A stretch of 21,915 bases of DNA from Draconibacterium sp. (GTDB taxonomy: Bacteria > Bacteroidota > Bacteroidia > Bacteroidales > Prolixibacteraceae): NCBI GenBank assembly GCA_016705335.1, contig JADIYN010000079.1, positions 1-21,915 on the forward strand, written 5' to 3'. Positions 1 through 10,040 of the stretch are shown here, in pieces; position 1 is the first letter of the stretch, and the number at the start of each line of letters is the position of its first letter. A program made the translations under genes and the position numbers. A model generated the notes under the pieces. It was given only the letters and a program-made list of their open reading frames with translations. It had not been told where the DNA came from and did not search any database.

Positions 1-1988
1 AAATAAAATTTGGTTTTAAAATGATGTTTTTAAAACCCGGATTTTCGGGATCGGAGAAAAATGCCGCCCAACCCTTTGTAAAACCATGCACAATTTCTCA
101 AACATAATATGGTTCATCATTAAATCTCTGTCGGATGTAACCTTGATACCGTAAAGTGTTGTTGCACCATTTTTATCCACAACCCCACGATGGGTAGGTT
201 TCCTGTATTTGCTTCAGCATGTGATTCAGCATATCCATTTCCGCTCAAAGCATTCAAAGGTGCTTTTGTCCCGTAATCCCACGTCAATGTTTGTTATCCC
301 TGAATTACACGGTTAGCAAGATTTTCAGCTACTTTACTTTTAAACTATCGGGAACAATTCCCCAGTACAAAGCAGCACTCCAACTCAGTTTGCGAGCCAC
401 TTCCGTAAATCCGTTCTTTGTTCAAGTATTTTTATTGATGGCATTTTTATTTTTCTACTAATCCGGTGTATTTCTCAAAGTCAGATTGTTTTCCAAAAAG
501 TTGAGTAGCTTTTGCTAAACAGCGATCGGTGTAATAATAAACCCAGGAGATAAACTCTTTCGGAGATTTCGATTTTGCGAGAAACAATCACCCAATCCCC
601 GTCAGTTGATCCTTCAGGGCTTTCTGAATTGATGTGGATCGATATACCGTCTTTATGTTTTCGTAGAACAGGTCAGCAAATGCGAATCGCCATAAAAAAG
701 ACCAACATCCATGGGATAGTGCATTGTACTTGTCCAGTCGGGTCCATTTGCCCAGGTATATCCCCACCCGCTTGTCGGGATTATTGCAGGCAACACGCCA
801 TTTGGTTGTTGTTCATCGCGGTGGTCGGCTAACCATTTTTCATAAATCGTAATACCGTCAAAATTAGCTAATCCTTTCAATTGCAATATGCGCGCATCGC
901 CGGTCCAACCGTTTTCGCGTTGCCCGGACAATCGGTTGGGTAGCCAAGCAAATTGGATAAATATGAACACGGTAATTTGTGGCTTCCCATATTTTATCAG
1001 GGTTGGGTTCGACGATTTAATTTCACCGGCGACTGGAATATCGCTGTGCATGAAATATGCTGTCAGGCTTTCTTTGTTCAGTTCAATGGGTCTGTTGCTT
1101 TTCACCTCAACAAATTGAAACCCTTTATAATTGAAATGGGGCATAAATTCATCTTCCCCGCCGCTTAATATCGAATGGTCGCAATTATAACGGATCGGTT
1201 TAAACAAGTTGGCGGTAATGTAATCGATATTTGACAAATCTTTTTACCATTTTCCCCAAACGCTCGGCACGAATAACTGTTCAGTTCCTTCAGCACCATT
1301 TATTTTCAGTTTTGTTACGCCTGAAATATTCCTGCCAAAATCAAAAACGAATTGAATTTGGTGATTTTCGCTAGCACGAATTTCCCGGACATTCCGGATG
1401 GGATGGATTTTGCGCAACAATATTGTTTGATGGCGAACTGACAGGGATTGCCGTTTGCCAGCTTGAATCATCAAACCCCGGTTTGTTCCAACCGTTTTGC
1501 TTTAGCCGTGCATCCTGATGTTCTGCAGTATAAATACTATTGAAAATATCGCTTTAATGTGTTTTCCAATCGATGTCTGATGAAATAATTTGTTTTGTGC
1601 TGTCAGAATAAGTGATATGTAAATCCATGCAAAATTTTGGGCGGGCACGCCAAGGAGCTTCATGGAAATACCAAACAGCAGTGGATTGATGATTGTACCA
1701 GCCATTTCCGAGTAAACCTAGCATTTCCCTTCTTGGAGCATTACGTAACGTCGTCGAAGCTTGATACACTATTCGTCTGTCAAAGCGCGTGTATATTGGG
1801 TTTGTTTGCCGGTGGTTACCTACTTTTTCGCCGTTAATAAATAATTCATATAAACCGCCAACCGCAATATAAGCATAGGCAGATTGAATAGTTTTCGAAG
1901 CAGTAAATTCTTTGCGGAACCAGGGAGCAGGTTTTAAATTAATATCGCGGGAATCGCTTATCCAGTCGCCTTGCCAGATTTTACTCAT
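1..1988 (-). CDS. Alpha-L-rhamnosidase, GH78 family (frameshifted, 3' end cut by window)
   Basis: Hydrolyses terminal alpha-L-rhamnose from glycans. Starting at the ATG at 1988, the N-terminal beta-sandwich reads WQGDWISDSRD...APWFRKEF, with the FINGEKVG motif typical of GH78. The next fragment has FVFDFGRNISGVTKL, matching the family's 'FDFGQNMAG' strand. The (alpha/alpha)6 catalytic part follows: TDCP and QRENGWTGDA in adjacent frames near 900-930 (general acid Glu codon about 914-916), GWGYTWANGPDW, then LGTKAPLNALSGNGYA and GATTLYG near 150. The C-terminal part reads NHIMF and, at 1-60, a PDPENPGFKNI-like strand, so only the last tens of residues are missing. At least six frame changes are needed. 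No signal peptide is visible at this start, so an upstream start is possible. The catalytic-base Glu expected just after GATTLY is not seen (Gly instead), probably because of a small deletion. Family call is strong; substrate is inferred. Confidence 0.85.
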
Positions 1989-2108
1989 TCATCATTCCCG
2001 TTTCGAAACCCGAAACTGACGACCACTGACGTTACCATTGTCCTAGATTTAACGCACCTAAATACTTTGCAAAGATTTAACGAAGTTCGGCAAAACAGCC
2101 ATTGAAAG

Positions 2109-2325
2109 TCAATATTTATTTTCCTGAACCCAAACGATTTCTTTCTCCCTTTTCAATTGCAAAGCGAATCCGGTTCCAACAAGCATTTCATAAGTAGATT
2201 GATATTTCCCCGGTTTATCGAAGAAATCTGCCAAACCAAGCGGGGAGAAGGTGAATCAATCCCAACCGGACTTGATAAATGACTTCAAATTCGTAATTAT
2301 AACTTCATTTTTCGATTTATGGCAT
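2109..2325 (-). CDS. Unrecognised short coding remnant
   Basis: A reading frame ending at a TGA at 2111-2109 encodes about 70 residues, with KNEVIITNLKSFIKSGWD, an in-frame TGA, then FTFSPLGLADFFDKPGKY and ...GTGFALQLKREKEIVWVQENKY. The TGA follows GWD where a Trp codon would fit well (one-base change), so it may be a sequencing error. The composition looks like real protein and the end resembles the closing strands of a sugar-mutarotase-like beta-sandwich, but I cannot assign a family. The ATG at 2325 is out of frame with the body by one base. It lies just upstream of the rhamnosidase on the same strand, which would suit an accessory carbohydrate gene whose front part is lost. Confidence 0.3.
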
Positions 2326-2547
2326 GAAGCCGATTAATACAAGTACCCTAACAAAAAGGGAAAAAGTTAACTCATGAAACTTTTGAATAATTCATTGATC
2401 ACGGTTTGGATATAAAGATAATTGAAAATTTGAACCAATTCAATATGCCTGTGTTTTTAAGGTAAAAACAATATTTTTCCAGAATGTAACAGCAGGTACT
2501 TTCTTCTGAAAATTTCATTTAATTGCACCTACTAAAAAAAATAAAAA
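2326..2547. other. AT-rich intergenic region between divergent genes
   Basis: About 220 bases separating the leftward rhamnosidase side from the rightward TerC gene. I see no coding pattern on either strand. A TTTG at 2405-2408 followed by AAAATTTG at 2425-2432 is a weak match to the Bacteroidota -33/-7 promoter (TTTG ... TAnnTTTG), but the spacing is a few bases short. The opposite strand carries TATCTTTA-like sequence in the same place. This is the only sizeable non-coding gap upstream of the rightward gene cluster. Confidence 0.3.
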
Positions 2548-3262
2548 ACGGAATTTTATTCAACCCGAAAACTGATGTCTCATGAGGACACTTACATTTT
2601 TGGAGATAGTACCCGGAATCGACAATATTATTTCTATTTCGATAATAACCGACCGTTTGCCCCAGGAAAGTCAAAACGCACAACGAACAATCGGCTTGCT
2701 GCTGGCGCTGGTAATGCGGATTATTTGCTTTCGTTTATTACTTTATATAAATTCAAAATGAAAGAACCGCTTTTTACGGTTGCCGAACACCCGTTTTCGG
2801 TGCGTGATTTAATTTTATTTCTGGGCGGAACTTTTCTGTTAGGTAAAAGTGTTTCAGAGATTCACGAAAAAGTAGAGGGTGGCCACGAACATAACGTTTC
2901 AACTAAAAAACATTCATTGCTTATGTAACTTTCAGATTTTGGTGCTTGATATCGTGTTTTCATTCGATTCGATATTAACAGCAATCGGGCTCCAAACAAT
3001 TGCCAATTATGATTACTGCTATAATAATTGCAATGATTGTTATGATATATTTTGTTGAAATAATCAGCCGTTTTTCATTAATAAGCATCCTACTTTTTAA
3101 AGTACTTGCTCTCATTCTTAATCCTCATCGGGTCCATGCTTATTTTGGATGGTTTCCATTTAAAAATTTAAAAAAGGCTATATTTATTTTGCACTGTTCT
3201 TTTCGGTAATGGTGGAAATGATAAATATGAAATTGAGGAAAAAGGAAAAACCTGTAGCTTAA
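2548..3262 (+). CDS. TerC family integral membrane protein (frameshifted)
   Basis: TerC-type proteins are multi-pass inner-membrane proteins linked to metal-ion handling (tellurite resistance, manganese export). Joining frames gives the conserved start LTFLEIVPGIDNIISISIITDRLPQ, then a TM segment (TIGLLLALVMRII), EPLFTVAEHPFSVRDLILFLGG, SEIHEKVEGGHEH, and the second half-repeat LDIVFSFDS at about 2944-2972. It continues with the TM stretch IMITAIIIAMIVMIYFVEIISRF and ends ...MVEMINMKLRKKEKPVA. The paired EIVxGIDN and LDIVFSxDS motifs identify the family. The expected start MEF... aligns with ACG at 2548-2550, so the ATG appears miscalled. A different-frame start at 2575 gives a nonsense N-terminus and was not used. 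At least four frame changes are needed. It is followed almost at once by the sugar permease; any link to fructan use is unclear. Confidence 0.8.
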
Positions 3263-3273
3263 TTTATTTTTTT

Positions 3274-4541
3274 TCAATGTAACATCTGTTACAATCATGT
3301 TACATACATGATGTCGGGAACTACGTCACAATTAGAAACTACATTTAATTTAAACAGTACCTGGTTGGGATTTTACAATTGCCATTGCAATTATCGGAAC
3401 AATCGCAGGTACATTATAATAAGTAACCTGCCGAAAAATTTGGACGCCGCCGTTCATTAATTGTATTGGCCGGTTTGTTTGCCAGTTCTACAATTGGAAG
3501 TGCAACCGCTTTTAACTGGGAAATGCTTTGTTTTTAGGTTTATTACAGGCGTATTTCTTGGTTGTATTACAGTAGTCAATACCAATGTTTATTGCCGAAA
3601 TTTCGCCGGCAAAAAACGCGGACAGTTGGTTTTGCTCAATCAGTTTTTGTGGTTTCTGCAATCTTTTAGCATTTGTGGTTAATTATCTTTTGGCACAGGC
3701 TTTTACTGAATCATCATGGCGTTGGATGATTGGAGTTGAATTTATTCCATCTATCGTGTTTTTGGGTTACTTTTTTTAGTTCCTGAAAGTCCCCGCTGGT
3801 TGGTTAATCAAAACCGCAGCGAGGAAGCATTAATTGTTTTACCCGTGTAAAGCTGAAAATCCTGCAGAAGAAGTTGCTATCATAGAAAATTCATTGAACA
3901 GGAACTTAAATTGGGCAAAGGAATTTGTTTGTAAAAAACCGTTTCCTGTAATGATTGCCATTTTAATTGCGGCCTTTAATCAATTAGCCGGAATAATGCC
4001 ATAATGATTTACGCACCCCGTGTTTTCGAAATGGCTGGTTTGCAAGCAATTCGGCATTTCCTAATCCATTTCAATTAGCGCCACCAATTTACTTTTCACA
4101 TTTATTGCCCTCTTTTCTAATCGACCGTTACGGAAGACGGACCTTATTAATGGCAGGTTCGGTTGGTATGGTATTTTTCTTGGAATGTTGTCGAAAGCAT
4201 TCTTTACAAACAATTTTACTGAACTCGGCGGATATGGCGTAATGATTTACCTCATGGGTTTCATCGCCTTTTTCGCTTTCTCGCAGGGAGCAGTTTTGTG
4301 GGTCGTTATCTCCGAAATATTCCCAAATAAAGTTCGCTCAAAAGGACAGGCACTTGGAAGTTTTACCCATTGGATTTTTGCAGCAGCTATAATCTGGGGT
4401 TTCCCGGTTTTAAACAACAGTGTTGGGGGTGGTATTTCATTTGGCTTTTTCGCAGTTATGATGGTACTACATTTCTTTTGCCTGGAAATACTTCCCGAAA
4501 CTAAAGGAAAATCACTGGAAGAAATCATATGGAAATTATAA
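3274..4541 (+). CDS. MFS sugar porter, probable fructose permease (frameshifted, first helix missing)
   Basis: Major facilitator of the sugar porter family, expected to carry a monosaccharide, probably fructose here, across the inner membrane. Family marks in order across frames: SGTTSQLETTF, the GRR loop motif (PKNLGRRRSLIVLAGL), FFRFITGVFLG, VPESPRWLVNQNRSEEAL at about 3780-3830, FNQLAGINAIMIYAPRVFE, a second GRR motif (IDRYGRRTLLMAGS near 4120), and the closing PETKGKSLEEI before the TAA at 4541. The first TM helix with its 'FGYD' motif is absent: about 45 bases seem to be missing near 3300, where NVTSVTI jumps straight to MMSGTT. The exact start is therefore uncertain. Fructokinase follows 35 bases later on the same strand, supporting a fructose uptake and phosphorylation pair as in Bacteroides levan loci. 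At least six frame changes. Confidence 0.85.
3277..3305. repeat. TGTTACA repeat cluster / 8-bp inverted repeat
   Basis: ATGTAACA at 3277-3284 and TGTTACAT at 3298-3305 are perfect inverted repeats, and a third copy of TGTTACA lies between them at 3287-3293. The cluster sits between the TerC stop and the first clearly readable part of the permease. It could be an operator, or just coding sequence (NVTSVTI) beside a deletion. Confidence 0.45.
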
Positions 4542-4576
4542 ACGAGAAAATCTTAATTCATCTATAATATCTGACC

Positions 4577-5456
4577 ATGGAAATTAAAAATAACCAGATT
4601 TTATGTATTGGCGAAGTTCTTTGGGACCGCTTGCCATCAGGGGCAAAACCCGGAGGCGCCCCAATGAATGTTGCACTGCACTTAAATGCTATCGGGCAAA
4701 ATGTTTCTATTGCCAGCCGCATTGGAAACGACGAGCCGGGCGAAGAACTGAAATCATTCCTTGAAAAATCGGGATTGAGTACTGAATTAATTCAGGTTGA
4801 CGAACATTTACCTACAAGCGAAGTGCTTGTGCATTTGGACGAAAACAGTAACGCTACTTATGAAATTTGCGAACCTGTTTGCCTGGGATAATCTCGAATT
4901 AACCGATTCGTTAAAAGCAAAAACTCAGGAGGCTGGACTTCTTATTTACGGTTCGCTGGCATCGCGGAATCCAATGTCAAGAGAACAATCATGAAACTGC
5001 TTGAAAATGATGCAGTTAAACTGATTGACGTGAATTTCAGAAAACCTTATGATTCGCAGGAAGTAGTTGAAAGTCTGCTTGAGAAAACCGATATCGTAAA
5101 ACTAAACGATGAAGAACTTGGCATTGCCAATGGTACAATAAACACAAACACGACGAACAAAGCCTTGTAAATGGTTTGCAACACAGTACAACGTGAAAAT
5201 GGTTTGTGTTACCAAAGGGGATAAAGGTGCGTTACTTTATTGCGAAGGTGATTTTTACGAGCATCCCGGATTTAAAGTAAATGCTGTGGATACGGTTGGT
5301 GCTGGAGATGCATTCCCTCGCCGGATTAATTGCATCACTGCTCGATAAAAAATCGCCCGCCGATGCTTTGGCATTTGCTTGTGCAACGGGCGCTTTTGTT
5401 TTCCAAAAGCCGGTGCTACTCCGGCATATGATATGAAAGAGATTGAAAAAATCTAA
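4577..5456 (+). CDS. Fructokinase, PfkB/ribokinase family (frameshifted)
   Basis: Cytoplasmic ATP-dependent sugar kinase, predicted to make fructose 6-phosphate. The start MEIKNNQILCIGEVLWDRLPSG is typical of bacterial fructokinases. It continues with the substrate loop GGAPMNVALHLNAIG (about residues 26-40), SRIGNDEPGEEL, LIDVNFRKPYD, VKLNDEELG and VTKGDKGALLY. The PfkB signature DTVGAGDAF lies at 5289-5315, with the catalytic-base Asp codon at 5307-5309. The end ...GAFVFQKAGATPAYDMKEIEKI is normal, giving about 293 residues, the usual family length. Frame changes occur near 4885, 4990, 5170 and 5316. It sits 35 bases after the permease and 20 bases before the SusC gene, so all are probably one transcript. 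Fructose specificity rests on the close fructokinase-like start and on the GH32 context. Confidence 0.9.
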
Positions 5457-5476
5457 GCAACTTTTAATTATTTATT

Positions 5477-8338
5477 ATGAAAAAACAAATCATTTGAAAG
5501 ATTCACAGGAGTATTAACACTAATTCTTGTGTTTATGCTTTCAATGAATGTAAATGCTCAGCAAATTACAGTTAGCGGAAAGGTTAAAGATTCCAAAGGT
5601 GAAGGTTTGCCGGGCGTTACAGTAGTTGAAAAAGGGACTATGAATGGCACAGTTACCAATATTGATGGTAATTATACTGTTTCTGTTGATGAGAAAGCCA
5701 CACTTACTTTCAGTTTTATTGGTATGGCAACAAAAGATGTTTTTGTTAATGCGCAATCAACAATTAATGTTACAATGAATGAGGAAAACATTGGGTTGGA
5801 ACAAATTGTTGTAACGGGTTATCAAACACAGAAAAAAGCTGATTTAACAGGTGCTGTGGGAGTTGTCGATGTTGATCAAATAAAAGAATTGCCAACTGGG
5901 AATGCGGTAAAAGCGCTGCAGGGAGTGGCAGGTGTATATGTTACCTCCGATGGAAATCCAGGAGATTATGCAACAGTCCGCATTCGTGGTGGTAGTACCA
6001 TGGGATCGGGGAGTAATAATCCACTTTACATTATTGATGGAATGCCAACCACCGGAGGAATTGAACAGTTAAATCCAAATGATATCGAAACTATGCAGGT
6101 TTTAAAAGATGCTTCTGCGGCAAGTATTTATGGTTCAAGAGCAAACAACGGTGTAATTTTAATAACAACACGAAAAGGGAAAGCGGGTGTCAGCAAAATT
6201 GAATTTAATGCTTTTGCGACAATTCAAAACTACAATTCAAAACTTGACGTTTTAAATACTTACGAAAGGGGATTAGTTAATTGGCAAGCTTCAATTAATG
6301 ATGGCATGACACCAACTTCAAGTATTTACAAATATGATTGGCACTGATTCAAATGGCAATGCAGTTTTGGATCGGATTTTATTGCCAGAATATATTGATC
6401 CTGCGCATACAATGCACCCTGCTGATACCAAATGGTTTGATGAAGTTCTCAACAATCACTGATTCAATCTTACAATCTTACGTTTTCCAATGGAAATGAT
6501 AAAGGAAGTTCATTGATTTCATTGAACTACTATAACCATGATGGAATTATCAAAGAGACAAATTCGAATAAAATTACAGCAAGGATAAATACGGATTACA
6601 AATTTATTGACGGCAAATTAAAAGTGGGTGAAAACTTGCTTGTTTCAAGGGTAGATAATACGGATATTCCGATTAGGGATAATGTATTTGGCGCTTGTTC
6701 AACAACCCGTAGTTCCGGTTTATTCTATTGATGGAGGATGGGGTGGCCCTGCACCAGGGATGACCGACCGTCATAACCCAGTCCGATTAATTGAACAGAA
6801 CAAACAAAATCACTCAAAAACAGCACGGGTTTTGGGAATATGTTTGCTGACCTTCGAAATTATAAAAGGGTTGAATTTCCAGAACAAACTACGGAATAGA
6901 TTATACTGAAAATTATTACCGGAAAATGGATTACAGTTATGCATCCGGATTTCTTATAAGCGATATTAACAGGACTACTACCTCGCAATGGCACAATTTA
7001 TCATGGACATGGACAAATACATTGAACTATAAACTGGAAACTGGCCTCCACAATATTGATGTAGTTGCAGGTACTGAGGCAATTAAAGCAGAATATGAAT
7101 CTTTTTATGGCAGCCGGGAAGGATATGTGATTGAAGATCCGGATTATATGTTTTTAGATTCCGGTACAGAAAAGATACTGAACGGTGGCAGTGGTGCAGG
7201 GAATTCATTGTTTTCTCTTTTTGCCAAAGCCAACTATGTTTACAATCAAAAATATCTTGCTTCGATTACTGTTCGCCGTGATGGTTCTTCGCGCTTTGGA
7301 AAGGATAATTTGTACGGTACTTTCCCCGCATTTTCTTTGGGATGGCGATTAAGTGAAGAAGATTTTATGAAAGAATCACTTCCTGTTATTTCGAATTTGA
7401 AATTAAGGGCAGGCTGGGGTATTACAGGTAATCAGGAAATCAGTAATGATGCTATTTATTCAATTTACCGGACTGATTATGGAGTTGATCCAACTTGGGT
7501 TTTCGATTCAGGAACCGCTTATGATATTTACGGATCCGATTCGGGGAGCCTTTCATCCGGATATCGTAAAATTCGTGAAGCAACTCAATTTTTGAAATGG
7601 GAAGAAGCAAAACAAACCAACTTAGGTATTGATTTTGGTTTTCTGGATCAGGCATTTTATGGAAGTTTTGATTACTTCATGAAAGAAACCAGCGACATAT
7701 TAATTGAACCACCTTATCTGGCAGTAAAAGGAGAAGGCGGAAACCAATGGGTTAACGGAGCTACCCTTGAAAACAAAGGTTGGGAGTTCGTGTTGGGCTA
7801 CAATAAAACTTTGAATAATGGGTATAGAACCTGGATTGGAGATCCAAACCCTGATTTTATTTATGGATTAAATGCTGTTTTTAGCTATAAAAACTTCGAT
7901 CTTAATTTATTCTTTCAAGGTATCCAGGGAGCGGATGTTTATAATGAGCACAAACATTTAACCGATTTTACTTCCATTTGGCGGGAAACAAATTTTGGCA
8001 CAAGAACTTTGGATGCATGGACTCCAACAAATTCAGGTTCAACTATCCCGATGCTTACTTTAACGGATACAAACAATGAAAACAGGTATTCTTCCTATTT
8101 CATCGAAAATGGTTCTTACCTGAAACTAAGAAACTTACAGATTGGTTATAATGTGCCTGAAAAGGTAATTAAATCTTTGAAACTAACATCAGCAAGGATT
8201 TATGTTCAGGGGCAAAATGTACTGACTTTCAAAGACTCAAAAGGTAATGATCAATTTACAGGAGTCGATCCTGAATCTCCAGGTTTTGCTTATCCTAACC
8301 CAACGAGTTATTCAATCGGAGTTAATTTAACTTTTTAG
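5477..8338 (+). CDS. SusC-like TonB-dependent outer-membrane transporter (frameshifted)
   Basis: Outer-membrane channel that imports oligosaccharides with energy from TonB. The protein starts MKKQII at 5477 and, after a frame change, has a signal peptide (GVLTLILVFMLSMNVNAQ). A carboxypeptidase-regulatory-like domain follows (VSGKVKDSKGEGLPGVTV...TNIDGNYTVSV, about 5566-5790). The plug domain reads EQIVVTGYQTQKKADLTGAVGVV, VRIRGG, NPLYIIDGMP, IETMQVLKDASAASIYGSRA and NGVILITTRKGK, all SusC hallmarks. The beta-barrel follows, with DGSSRFG and LGWRLSEEDFM, and the last strand ends SIGVNLTF with the terminal aromatic residue. Frame changes lie near 5495, 6345, 6465, 6710 and 6915; the rest (6926-8338) is one clean frame. 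Length is about 950 residues, near the family norm. SusD follows after 12 bases. Levan/inulin oligosaccharides are the inferred cargo. Confidence 0.95.
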
Positions 8339-8350
8339 AAAACAATTACA

Positions 8351-10040
8351 ATGAAAAAAATAAATATTAAAAAATCAGTAATACTAATGATTGCAACAGG
8401 ATTTCTAATTTCCTGTTCCGATTCATTTCTTGAAATGGCTCCAAAAAGTACAATCAGCAGCGACCAGTTATTAACTCCTGAAAATGCTGAAAGTATGGCA
8501 ATTGCTGCCTATTCTGAACTTGGTAACGACCATTATACGGCACCAAATTCATTGTGGCCTTATGCTGACATTACAAGTGGAGACGCTTATAAAGGCGGAG
8601 GTGGAACAGGAGATATTTGGGAATTTAATTTTATGGAACTATTTGCATTTAATACCACCGATAATCCTTTAATTGATCAAAAGTGGTATCGATTATATGT
8701 TGGTATTGGCCGCGCAAATGAAGCATTAAAAGTGATTAATGAACTGACCGCCGATGAATTTCCAAATAAAACTGAACGTCAGGCAGAGATGCGGTTTCTC
8801 AGGGCCCACCAATATTTTATCCTTAAAACCATGTTTAAATACATTCCTTGGATCGACGAAACGGTTTCAGGTGAAGCTTTTAAAGAAATTTCAAATAAGG
8901 AATTTACAGATCAGGAACTTTGGGATAAAATTGCTGATGAATTTCAATTTGCTGCTGACAACCTTCCAGAAATGCAAACTGAAAAGGTCGGGTAAATAAA
9001 TATGCAGCAATTGCTTATCTGGCGAAAACAAGGTTGTATCAGGCATACGAACAAAACGATCAAAATGCTGTAACAAGCATCAATTAAGCAAAATTAGGAT
9101 CAGGTTGTAAGTTTGGTAAACCAGGTAATCGCCTCTGGTGAGTATTCTTTGTTCCCCGATTTTGGGTACAACTTTTTGCAGACTCACGATGATGGAGGCA
9201 CAGAATCGGTTTTGCAATTCAACGTTCAATTGATGATGGCACTCCAAAAAGGAAGATTGGATTGGGGAAATATGTTGAACTACCCGATGAATCCTGAATA
9301 TGGTTGTTGCTGGTTTCATATTCCAACACAAAATTTGTAAACTCTTTTAAAACCGATGAAAACGGACTGCCACTGTTCAGTACCTTTAATAACTCAGATG
9401 TTAAAGAAGGCGCTGATTTTCAGATAATACATTTGATGTTCGTTTAGATCATACTGTCGCAATTCCGGGGCATCCATGGAAATACGATCCGAATTTTATT
9501 TACCAAAAAGATTGGGCGCGTGCAATTCAGATTTATGGCCATTTTTCATCATTGAAAGAAAGTCAACATTATGAATGTGCCTGTTTTCAAAAAGTTCCAC
9601 CATTTATTGCAAGTTCGAAAAAACACAGATATCATTCGGTTATGCCGATGTACTGTTATGGAAAGCTGAAGCGCTTATTGAGTTGGGACGCCCAAATGAG
9701 GTCTCTCCCATAATCAACGAAATTAGACAACGTGCGGCCAACAGTGCAGGTATGTTGAAATTTAATGACGGTAATCCTGTTTCGAATTACAAAATGGAAG
9801 TTTACAAACCGGGCGAAAATTGCACGTGGGATCAACAGTTTGCCCGCCAGGCATTGCGTTGGGAAAGACGTTTGAGCTTGCCATGGAAGGAATTCGTTTT
9901 TATGATTTGGTACGCTGGGGAATTGCCTCCAGATTATATCAATAACTATTTTGCAAAAAGAATCAACAAAAACGGGAATACCTGAAAGATGGAAGTTTAC
10001 AAAAGCGAAACATGAATATTTTCCTATCCCACAAAATCAG
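8351..10040 (+). CDS. SusD-like glycan-binding lipoprotein (frameshifted, C-terminus cut short)
   Basis: Outer-membrane lipoprotein that caps the SusC barrel and binds the oligosaccharide. The start MKKINIKKSVILMIATGFLISC has a lipobox (LISC) followed by SDSFLEMAPKSTIS, the standard SusD opening. Other marks are the RLYVGIGRANEALKVI helix, RQAEMRFLRAHQYFILKTMF, KYAAIAYLAKTRLYQAY, and IIRYADVLLWKAEALIELG with INEIRQRAANSAG. The C-terminal RWERRLELAMEGIRFYDLVRWG lies at about 9855-9920. The gene reaches HEYFPIPQNQ (about 10010-10039), where SusD proteins normally have only 10-20 residues left (ending in GW). Here the sequence switches abruptly to the next protein. Frame changes lie near 8993, 9090, 9345, 9420, 9570, 9870 and 9935. 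TPR-like helices and SusC pairing make the call firm. Confidence 0.93.

Noticed and set aside
575..1168. Overlapping plus-strand frames of 70-85 residues
   Set aside because: They lie antisense to the rhamnosidase, whose minus-strand frames carry clear GH78 motifs.
2008..2028. ACTGACG direct repeat and nearby GTTTCGAAAC palindrome upstream of the rhamnosidase
   Set aside because: Seven- and ten-base matches in one short gap; too short to separate from chance without comparative data.
2575..2745. Plus-strand frame starting MSHEDTYIFGDSTRN as a novel N-terminus
   Set aside because: The neighbouring frame reads LTFLEIVPGIDNII, the conserved TerC start; the other frame is a frameshift product.
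4247..4528. 93-residue minus-strand frame
   Set aside because: Antisense to the permease C-terminus, which has the PETKGKSLEEI motif.
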